A stretch of 64,000 bases of DNA from Tenacibaculum jejuense (GTDB taxonomy: Bacteria; Bacteroidota; Bacteroidia; Flavobacteriales; Flavobacteriaceae), in contig NZ_LT899436.1 in the NCBI RefSeq assembly GCF_900198195.1, positions 3,996,001 to 4,060,000 on the forward strand, given 5' to 3'. The position numbers and the translations under genes were made by a program. The notes under the pieces were generated by a model. That model did no database searches, was not told the DNA's origin, and saw only the letters and a list, made by a program, of their open reading frames with translations. Shown here piece by piece: positions 17,836-27,454 of this stretch. The first letter of the stretch is position 1; the number at the start of each line of letters is the position of its first letter.

Positions 17836-18444
17836 ATGAAAAGAGGAGCTAATCCTGAAATTAATGCCGGATCAATGGCAGACATCGCTTTTTTATTACT
17901 TATTTTTTTTCTGGTTACCACTACTATGGATGTAGACAAAGGTATTTTTAGAAAAATGGCCGAAAAAAATGATAATCCGCCTCCTATTGAACTCCATGAA
18001 AAAAATCTCTTTGATGTTAACATTAATATTAATGACGAAATTTTGATTGGAAATAACCTAGTTAACATCAATGAAATTACAGATTTGGCTATGAAATTTA
18101 TTGACAATGGTGGCGGTAAAGATATTAATGGTCAAGTATGCGATTGGTGTAATGGTGACAAAAGACTAGATTTATCGGATCATCCTTCTAAAGCTTTAAT
18201 CACTATTAGCGCTGACAGAAACGCTACTTATGAAACTTATATCAATGTTTTAAATAGTGTAAATCGTGCGTATAATCAACTTCGTAATAAACTAGCTTTA
18301 AAACTTTACCGTACAAGTTTTACGGCTATGGAAGAAGAATTTAAACGTACTAAAAATCAGAAGATATTTGAAAAAATTAAAATTATTCGTAGTAAATATC
18401 CTTTATTAATTGGAGATGTAGAAACTACTATGGCTAGTAAATAA
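17836..18444 (+). CDS. ExbD/TolR-family protein
   Basis: This 202-residue protein has the ExbD N-terminus INAGSMADIAFLLLIFFLVTTTM, a single transmembrane helix with the proton-path Asp (MADIAF), followed by a periplasmic domain. The periplasmic part is longer than in typical ExbD and includes a C-x-x-C motif (VCDWCNG, about residues 101-107) and a charged C-terminal helix. ExbD normally works with ExbB to power TonB-dependent transport, but no exbB or tonB is adjacent. In Bacteroidetes extra ExbD copies are common. It ends before a bidirectional terminator. Confidence 0.85.
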   Translation: MKRGANPEINAGSMADIAFLLLIFFLVTTTMDVDKGIFRKMAEKNDNPPPIELHEKNLFDVNININDEILIGNNLVNINEITDLAMKFIDNGGGKDINGQVCDWCNGDKRLDLSDHPSKALITISADRNATYETYINVLNSVNRAYNQLRNKLALKLYRTSFTAMEEEFKRTKNQKIFEKIKIIRSKYPLLIGDVETTMASK

Positions 18445-18465
18445 ATTTATAAACTATACTTCAAT

Positions 18466-18499
18466 AAAAAATCAGCTGTAAAATTACAGCTGATTTTAA
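18466..18499. terminator. Bidirectional intrinsic terminator
   Basis: The stem AAAATCAGCTGTAA with its complement TTACAGCTGATTTT separates the convergent exbD and double-glycine peptide genes. Confidence 0.85.
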
Positions 18500-18507
18500 T
18501 TTTTTTA

Positions 18508-18708
18508 TTAAAATGCACAAACACCAGATATGAATAATGGTGTTCCATTATTATCAATTGTAATTCCGCATCCGCTACTACACGGAGGGCAATCTCTATG
18601 TGAATCGCACTGAAGTAATTGTGGTTGGCACCCAAAAAATCCTCCTTTGATACTTTTTTGATCGTTCTTAGAAAGTGTTTTCCCTAAGTTTAAAATTTGA
18701 TTTTTCAT
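18508..18708 (-). CDS. Double-glycine leader, Cys-rich secreted peptide (bacteriocin-like)
   Basis: This 66-residue peptide has a charged leader, MKNQILNLGKTLSKNDQ followed by KSIKGG, which ends in a Gly-Gly processing site at residues 22-23. This is the pattern cut by C39 peptidase ABC exporters. The predicted mature part of 43 residues contains six Cys (C27, C34, C40, C43, C47 and C64), consistent with disulfides or modification. Bacteroidetes carry many such GG-leader peptides, some of them antimicrobial or signalling. No C39 exporter or modification enzyme lies in the window. The function is inferred. Confidence 0.7.
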   Translation of the reverse strand: MKNQILNLGKTLSKNDQKSIKGGFFGCQPQLLQCDSHRDCPPCSSGCGITIDNNGTPLFISGVCAF

Positions 18709-18972
18709 AATAGTAAGGTTTAAATTTAAAATGGTTAATCTTTAATATTACTAACACAGTAAGTTATAAGAACTACATACTCAATTAGCATATTAAGATT
18801 TCATTAAATTACAAAATTCTTATGTAGAATATTTTTTTCGTCACTTTAAATTTTTGTTAATACTCAAAAGCTAAATAACTAACTTGAATTAAAGTAGTAT
18901 AATCTTACTTCCTAAGGTAATCATGTACATCTTTTAAATTATTAGTACATTTACGCAAATACTAACAATTAC

Positions 18973-19752
18973 ATGCTAGATTTTTTAGACTTTTCTTTTT
19001 TAGATATTTTAGATATCATTCTAGTTGCTGTATTATTATACTATACTTATAAACTATTAAAGGGAACTGTTGCAATTAATATTGTTATTGGTATTGCTGT
19101 TATTTTTTTAATATGGAAAGCTACACAAGCACTTCATATGGAGATGTTAAGTGGAATTCTTGGTTATTTACTTTCTGGTGGGGTTATTGCTTTAATTATT
19201 GTATTTCAACAAGAAATAAGAAAGTTTCTATTAATGATTGGAACAAATAATTTTACTAATAAGAGAGGCTTTTTAAACCAGTTAAAATTTTTACAATCTG
19301 AAATTAATACAGACACCGATACCGATACGATTATAACTTCTTGCGCTACACTATCTACAACCAAAACCGGAGCATTAATTGTAATAGAAAGAACTAATAA
19401 ACTTGATTTTTTAGTGAGTACTGGAGATAAAATGAATGCACAAATTAACGATGCTATTCTTCAAAGTATTTTCTATAAAAATAGTCCACTACATGATGGT
19501 GCTACTATTGTTAGAGATAATTATATTATTGCGACTCGTGTAATATTACCTGTTTCAGATAATACTAAAATCCCATCAAGATTCGGTTTACGACATAGAG
19601 CTGCCATTGGAATTACAGAAAAAACAGATGCTGTTTGTATTATTGTTTCAGAGGAAACAGGTGAAATATCTTACATAAAAGATGGAGGTTTTGTATTGTA
19701 TAAAACCCAAGAAGATTTAGCTCAAATTCTGAAACAAGATTTATCTAACTAA
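18973..19752 (+). CDS. cdaA: Diadenylate cyclase CdaA (c-di-AMP synthase)
   Basis: This 259-residue protein has three N-terminal transmembrane helices (residues about 10-95) and a DAC domain (about 110-245). The catalytic motifs are intact: PLHDGATIV (DGA) near residue 177 and RHRAAIG (RHR) near residue 211. It condenses two ATP into the second messenger cyclic di-AMP at the membrane. It stands alone here, separated from folP by three genes and a terminator, and has its own upstream region of 264 nt, which contains a weak -7-like TACATTTA about 20 nt before the start. Confidence 0.95.
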   Translation: MLDFLDFSFLDILDIILVAVLLYYTYKLLKGTVAINIVIGIAVIFLIWKATQALHMEMLSGILGYLLSGGVIALIIVFQQEIRKFLLMIGTNNFTNKRGFLNQLKFLQSEINTDTDTDTIITSCATLSTTKTGALIVIERTNKLDFLVSTGDKMNAQINDAILQSIFYKNSPLHDGATIVRDNYIIATRVILPVSDNTKIPSRFGLRHRAAIGITEKTDAVCIIVSEETGEISYIKDGGFVLYKTQEDLAQILKQDLSN

Positions 19753-19946
19753 AGTAACCTTTTATATAAATTTATAGTCTTCTGATTTCTTTTTTACTTG
19801 TATCAGCTTTAAAGTATTATATTTTTATTTTCGGTAAAGCGAACAGAATTTCCTAAAGATGTATAACAACTTAAGTTTTTTAACTCTTCATTATTAACTA
19901 TTGACTCTAGGAAACCTGTAGGACAATAAACACAAACAATTATGCA

Positions 19947-20420
19947 TTAAGAAACTGGAGCTAAACTGTAAGGAAAAGAAGAATGATGAACATCAATTTT
20001 TAATTCTCCTTCTTCTAATTTATAACCAAAAGTATACTCTACTTTTGCTTCATTTCCATCAAGATCTGTAAAGAAATAATTCCCCATAGCAATTGCTCTT
20101 TTTTCTTCTAAAATTATTCCTGAATTCTCAAATCTAACTTTAGTCCAAGGTTGTAAAGCAAAACCTTTATCTTCATCACATTTACGATCATCTCCAGCAA
20201 TAAAATAAGAAACCGCTTCTGCTTTAGTTGGCCTAAATTGTTCAATAGCACATTTAGTTGGTTTAAATACTACTGGACCATTTTGATACGAGTAACGTTC
20301 GTTTATAAAATTACTTGTAAATGTCTCACATTCTGCTCTATTATTTTTTAAACTTCCTATTTTTACTACACCATCTCCCCATTTTTTCTGCACCTCTAAT
20401 ACCTGTTCTTTTGTTATCAT
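19947..20420 (-). CDS. NTF2/SnoaL-like small protein, unknown function
   Basis: This 157-residue cytoplasmic protein shows the pattern of an NTF2-like cone fold. An N-terminal helix (EQVLEVQKKWGDGVVKIG) is followed by a curved sheet that ends FGYKLEEGELKIDVHHSSFPY. Flavobacterial relatives are often annotated as phosphoribosyl-AMP cyclohydrolase, but I see no HisI motif, so I do not use that name. It is monocistronic. Confidence 0.7.
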   Translation of the reverse strand: MITKEQVLEVQKKWGDGVVKIGSLKNNRAECETFTSNFINERYSYQNGPVVFKPTKCAIEQFRPTKAEAVSYFIAGDDRKCDEDKGFALQPWTKVRFENSGIILEEKRAIAMGNYFFTDLDGNEAKVEYTFGYKLEEGELKIDVHHSSFPYSLAPVS

Positions 20421-20548
20421 TAATTATAAGTTTTAAATTATTTTTTGATTTTGAACTATTTACATAGCTCTACTGCAATATAAATATTTTATCGCAACAT
20501 TGTTGCGATTATAAATTATTATCACATAGACTTAAGCTTATTGTATAA

Positions 20549-20585
20549 AAAAAGCCAATATCGATTACTCGACATTGGCTTTAAA
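20549..20585 (-). terminator. Intrinsic terminator of the cellulase locus
   Basis: A 13-bp stem with one mismatch (AAGCCAAT...TCGA pairing with TCGA...ATTGGCTT) is followed on the minus strand by a seven-T run. It closes the transcript after the cytochrome protein gene. Confidence 0.85.
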
Positions 20586-20602
20586 CACTATCCCAAATTT
20601 CT

Positions 20603-23600
20603 CTATTTTATAACAATCTTTTTGGTAGTTACTTTTCCTTCTTCACTATTTGTAATTTCTAATACATACAATCCTTTTGCTAAATCTTCAACAGGTAAAA
20701 TAATATGCTGTTGTTTATTAAAATTTTTCTGTTTTACAATCTTCCCATTCATATTGAATAAGCGCAATTGCCTTTTAGCATTTAAATTTTGATATATCGG
20801 AATTGCAACTGAAATAAAATTTGAAGCTGGATTTGGTCCAATTGCAAATACTTCAGTTTCTAAACTTTGTTCATTTTGAATTCTAGATGCAACAGTGCTT
20901 GCGCAGTTCGGTGTTGTATTTGTTGTACTGAAATACAAGGTATATCCTTTTGTTTTTGAAACTAGCACAAAGTTGTCAGCATCTAAGGTTACCCAATATG
21001 CTCCATCTAAACCTGTAAAACCAGATCCTGTTATTATTATTTCTGGCTGTGCTTGATTGAAATTATGCGTAATACTTGGTATTAAGTTATTCCACCAAGA
21101 TGGAGAACCATTTGTTGTATTAATTGAAAATTGCCACAAACCATTTGCATTGGCATCCCAGTTTATGGTAAACTTTTCGATATTACTTAAGTCAGGTCCA
21201 TTTCCTAAAACAAATACATGATCATAAGCTTTATTGACAGATGCTAAACTTGTGGTTATTGGCGTACCAAAACTACAACCTGAAGGATTCGGATTTGAAT
21301 CATCGATTACGTTGATTGTAATACTTTTAGAATCTTGTAAAACACCATCACTTACTGTTAATATTACATTGTAACTATTTGGCTGTAAAAATTCATAAGC
21401 GATTGTTTCTCCTGTTGCAGTATTTCCGTCACCAAAATCCCATGTATATGTTAATACATCTCCATCTGGGTCTGTTGAACTAGAAGCATCAAACTGAACT
21501 AATAAAGGTGCATTTCCTGAGATTACATCTGTAGTAAAATTAGCTATCGGAGCATTATTTATCGGTTGATCTGTTACTGTAATTACCGTAGATTTTATGT
21601 GTTGTTTTTCTCCATCACTAACCGTAAGTTCAACTGTATAGTTATCAGGTTGTGTAAACTCATGTGAAACTATTTCTCCTACTGCTGTATTTCCATCACC
21701 AAAATCCCAAGTATAAGTTAATACATCTCCATCTGGATCGTAAGAACCTGATGCATCAAACTGAACACTTAATGGACTTTGTCCTGAACTTACATTAGAG
21801 GTAAAATCTGCAATCGGAGCTCTATTTTCAGCAATCGAACCATCGGGTTCTAATCCCCAAACTAACTGTCCTTTGTAATATAACGTGACTAAAACATGTG
21901 GACTTAAAGCATTCTTAGCTGCATCATAAGAAAAATCATTCAGCTGATTGTGAGATTGAAATCCAGAATGATGCAATCTTGTTACGATCTGTCCAGATTT
22001 TGAGTTTGCACTGATATTTCCAGAAGTAGTTGTAAATCCTAATTCTAAATAATTTTCTGAACCTAATGCTTCATATTTTCCTGTAATTCCTTTTGGTTGA
22101 GAATAATCTATATTGAATACCATAGGAACATTATGATCTGGTGTAAACCAATAACGAATTGTAAAATCTTTCAATGCTAAATTCTTATTGGAACCATTTA
22201 CAATTTGAAATACCGGTTTTAATTCTGATGAATTTGCTCCTGAACTATTATCTCTATACTCGACACTAAAATCAGTATCTGGTAAATTTGCTAGTCTTTC
22301 ATCTACTGTAAATGTCACTTCTTTAAATTCTCCAGTAAGTGTACCATTGGCTTCTACCAATTCTAACTTAATAGTATGAGCGCCTTCTGTTAAATTTGAT
22401 ACAGGAATAGGAGTAACTGAATACACATCTTGCTGTTCAATTCCATCTAAAGAATATTTCACATGTCTTCCATTAGGTGAAAGATCCCACAAGATTGTAG
22501 AAAATTCAATAGAAAAACTAGGTCCGACTAAACTTCCATTTGTTGGCGATTCAATTAATACTGTTGGATCTTTTGGAATTGAATCTTTGGTTACCATAAC
22601 CGTTATCGTTTCTCCAAGTTCCGTTAACGAATTGTCACTTCTTTCCATTTGAAGTGTTAATTCATGTGGACCTTCAGACAAATTTGTTAAATCTTCATGC
22701 ACACCTTCCGAAGTTATTAAACCTCTATCTTGTCCATCTATTCTATATCTTAACTGAAATTGTTGTGACGGTAAATCCCAACCTTCAGTTTCAAATTCAA
22801 TACTAATTGGAGCATTTACTAATTGTCCGTTAGTTGGTGAAGTAAAATATACATCAGGTAATGGTCCGATTGGCGTATCTGCATCACCACCATGAAGTGT
22901 CCATAAAATCGCTGCATCAAACATTTTTAAACCTTGTGGTGTTAGTAAATGCATGAATTGATCTCGTAATGGAAACGCTGTTCTTCTCGATGGAATTGTT
23001 GCACTAGCCTCATAACCAAATAAAATAGGTTGTGTACCTGCTTTAGCAATTACAATAGCTTCTGTTGATGGACTTCCAAAAGGTAAACTTTGTGTAATAT
23101 CATATAAAGCTGTTGTTATTCCAGCATTTGCTGCCATTGGATGATTTGGAGCTGAAATTGTTACTTGATCGAAGCCTTCATTTGTAATTCCAAAACCTGT
23201 ATTTAACGATCCTGAAGTCATTCTTAAACGATTGTACATAAAAGGATTCCAGGTTAATAACGGCACTCTAGCTCCTTCTAAATCATTTCCTAGTTCTCTT
23301 GGATCTACAGTAGAAGAAATTAAAACTAAATCATACGGATTTGCAGATTGCGGACTCGTAGCTTCTTCATCTGAAAACAAAGTAATAGAAAAGCCAAATT
23401 GTTGTGCTAATCTCGATTTTATACGCTGATCTTCATTGGAAAGATTTGTCTTATCTCCTACTACAAACATTACGTTGATTGTATTCTTAAATGTAACTTT
23501 TGATTCTGGAGTTATAGAAGCTGTTTTTCCGTTGTTATAAAATACTTTAGCAACTACTGTGTATGTTTTCCATAAAATAGGTTGCCAAGAACTTTCGAAA

Positions 23601-26600
23601 GGTGCTGTAGTAACTTCTTCAACCAAATCGTTATCTACATAATATTCAACTTTAGTTACTCCTTCAATATTAGTATTTACTGCTAATTTTACTTTTTCTG
23701 ATGTATTTAATTTCGATCCATCTGAAGGCGATGCCATTTCTAAAACTTGAGTATCATCTGTATTAATCTCATCGCCATCAATTTGATTAATATATGCTAC
23801 TAACTGATCAATTTGATTTTGACTTAAAGTAGAAACTGCTCCGTGTGCATCTCCAACATTCTTTGTTGTTAAAACTTCTTTAATTGTTTTTGCTGAACCA
23901 TCATGTAAATATGGAGCTGTTGCCCAAACATCTTTTAATGTAGGAACATCTAAACCTAACAATGTTTTTTGAAGACGTTGTCCACTTTGAATTCCTAAAG
24001 TACCCACATCGTGTAATTTTCCTGAAGGACTATCTGTAAATGTTTCTCCACTATGACAAGAAGCACATTTTAAGTCTGAGAAAATAGCTTTTCCTGCAAC
24101 TCCATCTGTAGTTAACGATCCGTTAGCATTTTTATACGGACTCGGTTCAAAAGTATCTAACGATTCTATATACGCTGTTAAAGCATCTAAATCTGCTGAT
24201 TTTCCTGTTTTCGCATCTCCAAGTGTTAAGGCTGTTGTTCCATCGTTAAAATCATCTGTAATCATAAAACCTTGACCTTTAAAATGCGCACGAATATCAT
24301 TTTCAAAATCTTGAATTTCATCAAAATTCGCACTCCAATGTACTCTTCCGTGAGCAGTTCCAGCACGACCAACTAGTGAAATCGTATTTCTTAACCCTTC
24401 TCCACGATCAGTGAAATCCCAAGTTCTTCCATCTTGAGTTCCATCAACATGACAACTCGCACAGCTGATATAACCATCGGTTCCCATTTTTAAATTAGAT
24501 GCATCGTAAAAAATTTGTTTCCCTTTTAATACTTCAGCACTTAAAAACTCCATTCCGACAGTATTAATAGTCGCTAAATTTTCTAGCACCGGATTTCCGT
24601 TCGTCACCATAGTATTGGCATTTAAAACAGTAACCGAACGATCCATAAAGTTTTTTACAAAAAGTCGGTTGGTATTTTTATCAAAAGCTAAACCTTGTGG
24701 AGATTTTCCTACATCTGTTTTTAAAATTTCGATGCCCGTTTTCGGATCAATTACAATAATTCTATTGTTTCCTTGCATGGTAACAAACAAATAATTTCCT
24801 GTTGGAGAATATAAAGCTGATGAAGGCTGACCATGATTATCAAAATCTAATCTATTTCCTAAATCTTCTTTTCCTGTTGTTAAATTGATCGGAGAAATAG
24901 CTGTACGAACAGCATTATCGAAAGTTAACGTTTTTCCATCTCTCGCAAATCCTCTTAAAATATTATCTTTTTTTGCTACCGACCAAGCAGATTTATTATT
25001 GGGATGAATGCTAACACCTGAAATATAATTTGGTAATCCTCGAGCTGCATTTCCGTTATCTACAGTGAAATCATCTAATGCTAAATCAATTGTTTTTTTA
25101 GTTAACGTATTTAGGTTTACTTCCCAAACTTGACCTTCTTCATCTGGTGAAATAAAACGTGTGACTAACATTTTGTTTCCATCTCCAGTAATTGCTAAAG
25201 CTCTTGGTGTATTTCCTATTGAAATTGTATTTGCAATTACTTTTGTTGACGGATTAATTTCGATAATCTTTCCTGAACCAAAAGCAGAAATAAAAGCACG
25301 TGTTTGATCTGGAGTAAATACCAATCCGTAAGGTCGATCACCTCGATTTAATTGAATTTGATCTTGAACGATTCCTTGAGTATTTAAAATATAAACCTCA
25401 TCTGAATCTCTACAAGTAATCCAAGCATTTTGTTGTCCATCTAACGCTACACTAATAGGATCTTTTCCTACCGAAATTTCTTTTATTACAGTAAAATTAT
25501 CGGCATCGATTAATGTAACTGAATTATTATCTGGATTTACAGACCATACCATTCTATTTATTTCATCTACTATAATTGGTCCGGATTGTGTTGGAGCAGT
25601 ATTTGGTAGATTTTCTGAAACAACTATAGCTTTTGAAGCCACTACAAAACCTCCGTTGTTATCTGAAATTTGAACTTGCACATTATAATTTCCTGCTTCA
25701 GTGAAGGTATGATTTACCGTTTTGGTAGTCCATTCTGTTTTTGGTGTTCCATCACCAAAGTCCCAACGATAACTTAATTTATTACCATCAGCATCTGTCG
25801 CATTTGCTGTAAACTCAACCTGAGTATTCTCAATTACAGGAGAAGTTTTGTTAGCTGTAATACCTGTTACTTCTGGAGATTGATTTGAAGAATCACCACC
25901 TGTAGTAAAAAAGAAACTATATTCCTCCATTCCATTACCAACTGCATCTTTAATTCCACCTTCAACAAACTTTACTTCGTAAGTTGTATTCGGTAATAAT
26001 GGATTTTTAGGCGCGTAATTAATTACTTGATATGAAGTTGTGGTAACATCTCCTTGAATTGGATTTCCTCCAAGTGGACTTACTTGAATAGTTTGATCAT
26101 TTAATGTTAAATCATTCAAAGTTTCATTAATTACAAAACCAATTGTAGTTGTTACTGGCTGATTAATTGCTCCTGAAACTGGAAAATGATGCCCAACAGA
26201 AGGCCCTTTTGTGTCTAACTCATCTTGATGTGCAAAAATTGAAGTTTTATCATCTCCACTAGCCACTAAAATATGTCCGATTGGCATCCATTGATTATCG
26301 ATAAATTGAAGCGTTTCATCACTAGAAGGAGGAAAAAATTCATGATCAATTTCCATAGTTTCAAAATTAAATTTCACACCTCTGTCAAATCTTCCAGAGA
26401 AACCAAATTCGTCTTGAAAAATCATATATCTTCCTAATGTAATTTGATCGGAATGCAAACTAAATCCTCTTGTTACATTTGTTGGATCACTGATATCAAA
26501 ACCAACTAAAGCATCTGGGCCTTGATTTCCGCTCATAAAAATCAGGTAATTTCTCCACAGTTGAATTCCTGTACTATATTGTTCGTGAGGAATATCTCCT

Positions 26601-27310
26601 CCAAAAGATCCTAAAAATTTAATATTACTTGGATCTCCGAAATCGAATACATTTATCGCTCCTGTTTGTGGTGCATAAAACACATAGTTTCCTACTCTTA
26701 CGACAACATCTGGAACTGCAACACTTACCGGAATATTATCGACTTGTTGACCAGAACGCATATCGAAAACTCGATTTCCGACAATAGTATGTGGGAACGT
26801 TTCTAGATTATCGTAATTCGCTTGTCCATCTTGAACGGTATATAAAATATCTGAAGATGTTACCGGTTTTCTATCCAGCATATTAGATAAATCGAGATAT
26901 TTGTACCCTGTTCCTTCCAGTTCTGGAACAGAATATTCTCGATAAAATAAATCTCCTTCTAATTTCCACCAACGATGACCGTTATTTGCAGCGTCGCTAA
27001 ACTGAACTCGTTTTGGAGCAGTTGGATTTGACACATCCCAAACGCCTGTTCCTGCTTGTCCGTTAATCATCAAGTAATTACGATGATATGTGTTAATTCT
27101 ATCTCCTTCTGGAAAGTTTGAAAGAAAAGTTCCTTTAGGCCAAGTTTGTTTTGTCATTTCCGGACCTTTTGTACCATCGTACATCGGCAATATTGACTTT
27201 ACAGCTAGACCTAAAGAAATAAAGACAATAGTAAAATACCAGATAGGTCGTTTTATTTTCTCCTGGATATTTGAATATATCCAACGTTTAAATTTTTGTT
27301 TAAGTTTCAT
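20603..27310 (-). CDS. Giant secreted beta-propeller / dihaem cytochrome c / CBM3 protein
   Basis: I start at the ATG at 27310 (MKLKQKFKRW); the frame can be extended 39 nt only with a TTG. The 2,235 residues contain a membrane or signal segment (20-38), an LVIVD-type propeller (about 40-370), an Ig-like Big_5 domain (370-473), a PKD domain (477-567) and a YVTN-type propeller (570-915). A dihaem c-type MauG/cytochrome-peroxidase-like region (920-1185) follows, with two haem motifs (CASCH near 950 and near 1083) and PTLKDVWATAPYLHDGSA. Then come an Ig domain, a Rossmann-like domain (1273-1477), two Ig domains, a CBM3 (1675-1823), two PKD domains, an X module (2010-2135) and a T9SS tail (from 2150). 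It is the last gene of the cellulase locus. I infer a secreted electron-transfer or peroxide-handling protein held on cellulose. Confidence 0.85.
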   Translation of the reverse strand: MKLKQKFKRWIYSNIQEKIKRPIWYFTIVFISLGLAVKSILPMYDGTKGPEMTKQTWPKGTFLSNFPEGDRINTYHRNYLMINGQAGTGVWDVSNPTAPKRVQFSDAANNGHRWWKLEGDLFYREYSVPELEGTGYKYLDLSNMLDRKPVTSSDILYTVQDGQANYDNLETFPHTIVGNRVFDMRSGQQVDNIPVSVAVPDVVVRVGNYVFYAPQTGAINVFDFGDPSNIKFLGSFGGDIPHEQYSTGIQLWRNYLIFMSGNQGPDALVGFDISDPTNVTRGFSLHSDQITLGRYMIFQDEFGFSGRFDRGVKFNFETMEIDHEFFPPSSDETLQFIDNQWMPIGHILVASGDDKTSIFAHQDELDTKGPSVGHHFPVSGAINQPVTTTIGFVINETLNDLTLNDQTIQVSPLGGNPIQGDVTTTSYQVINYAPKNPLLPNTTYEVKFVEGGIKDAVGNGMEEYSFFFTTGGDSSNQSPEVTGITANKTSPVIENTQVEFTANATDADGNKLSYRWDFGDGTPKTEWTTKTVNHTFTEAGNYNVQVQISDNNGGFVVASKAIVVSENLPNTAPTQSGPIIVDEINRMVWSVNPDNNSVTLIDADNFTVIKEISVGKDPISVALDGQQNAWITCRDSDEVYILNTQGIVQDQIQLNRGDRPYGLVFTPDQTRAFISAFGSGKIIEINPSTKVIANTISIGNTPRALAITGDGNKMLVTRFISPDEEGQVWEVNLNTLTKKTIDLALDDFTVDNGNAARGLPNYISGVSIHPNNKSAWSVAKKDNILRGFARDGKTLTFDNAVRTAISPINLTTGKEDLGNRLDFDNHGQPSSALYSPTGNYLFVTMQGNNRIIVIDPKTGIEILKTDVGKSPQGLAFDKNTNRLFVKNFMDRSVTVLNANTMVTNGNPVLENLATINTVGMEFLSAEVLKGKQIFYDASNLKMGTDGYISCASCHVDGTQDGRTWDFTDRGEGLRNTISLVGRAGTAHGRVHWSANFDEIQDFENDIRAHFKGQGFMITDDFNDGTTALTLGDAKTGKSADLDALTAYIESLDTFEPSPYKNANGSLTTDGVAGKAIFSDLKCASCHSGETFTDSPSGKLHDVGTLGIQSGQRLQKTLLGLDVPTLKDVWATAPYLHDGSAKTIKEVLTTKNVGDAHGAVSTLSQNQIDQLVAYINQIDGDEINTDDTQVLEMASPSDGSKLNTSEKVKLAVNTNIEGVTKVEYYVDNDLVEEVTTAPFESSWQPILWKTYTVVAKVFYNNGKTASITPESKVTFKNTINVMFVVGDKTNLSNEDQRIKSRLAQQFGFSITLFSDEEATSPQSANPYDLVLISSTVDPRELGNDLEGARVPLLTWNPFMYNRLRMTSGSLNTGFGITNEGFDQVTISAPNHPMAANAGITTALYDITQSLPFGSPSTEAIVIAKAGTQPILFGYEASATIPSRRTAFPLRDQFMHLLTPQGLKMFDAAILWTLHGGDADTPIGPLPDVYFTSPTNGQLVNAPISIEFETEGWDLPSQQFQLRYRIDGQDRGLITSEGVHEDLTNLSEGPHELTLQMERSDNSLTELGETITVMVTKDSIPKDPTVLIESPTNGSLVGPSFSIEFSTILWDLSPNGRHVKYSLDGIEQQDVYSVTPIPVSNLTEGAHTIKLELVEANGTLTGEFKEVTFTVDERLANLPDTDFSVEYRDNSSGANSSELKPVFQIVNGSNKNLALKDFTIRYWFTPDHNVPMVFNIDYSQPKGITGKYEALGSENYLELGFTTTSGNISANSKSGQIVTRLHHSGFQSHNQLNDFSYDAAKNALSPHVLVTLYYKGQLVWGLEPDGSIAENRAPIADFTSNVSSGQSPLSVQFDASGSYDPDGDVLTYTWDFGDGNTAVGEIVSHEFTQPDNYTVELTVSDGEKQHIKSTVITVTDQPINNAPIANFTTDVISGNAPLLVQFDASSSTDPDGDVLTYTWDFGDGNTATGETIAYEFLQPNSYNVILTVSDGVLQDSKSITINVIDDSNPNPSGCSFGTPITTSLASVNKAYDHVFVLGNGPDLSNIEKFTINWDANANGLWQFSINTTNGSPSWWNNLIPSITHNFNQAQPEIIITGSGFTGLDGAYWVTLDADNFVLVSKTKGYTLYFSTTNTTPNCASTVASRIQNEQSLETEVFAIGPNPASNFISVAIPIYQNLNAKRQLRLFNMNGKIVKQKNFNKQQHIILPVEDLAKGLYVLEITNSEEGKVTTKKIVIK
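20903..21277 (-). other. X module, copy in the cytochrome protein
   Basis: This is a 125-residue unit bounded by Cys residues (CSFGTP ... PNC). It carries the shared core HVFVLGNGPDLSN, INWD, GLWQF, GSPSWW, FTGLDGAYW and LYFSTTN. It is homologous to four other copies in the locus and always sits after PKD domains. Confidence 0.85.
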
Positions 27311-27378
27311 GATTTTTATTGATTGATTTGTTAGTTTATTTCTAATCAAATGTATTTTGTCCCTACTTAAACCTTTTT

Positions 27379-27420
27379 ACGTAAGGCCAACCGAGATAGT
27401 TCTCGGTTCACCTTTACATA
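27379..27420 (-). promoter_or_regulatory. Intergenic hairpin in the cellulase locus
   Basis: The stem AACCGAG/CTCGGTT is extended by imperfectly paired flanks (TGTAAAGGTG with GGCCTTACG) and gives a stem-loop of about 40 nt. It lies in the 144-nt gap between the GH5-GH8 gene and the cytochrome gene. No T-run follows, so it is more likely an RNA-processing or stabilising element than a terminator. Confidence 0.55.
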
Positions 27421-27454
27421 AAATTCAATCCCTAATAATTGAAAATTTTGTATG

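Noticed and set aside
18447-18635. 62-residue ORF on the minus strand overlapping the double-glycine peptide
   Set aside because: It runs through the bidirectional terminator in another frame and has no domain or signal.
27311-27349. Upstream extension of the cytochrome protein from a TTG
   Set aside because: The ATG at 27310 precedes the basic and hydrophobic N-terminus. The same holds for TTG extensions at 36737 and 42775, where the next ATG gives a proper signal peptide.
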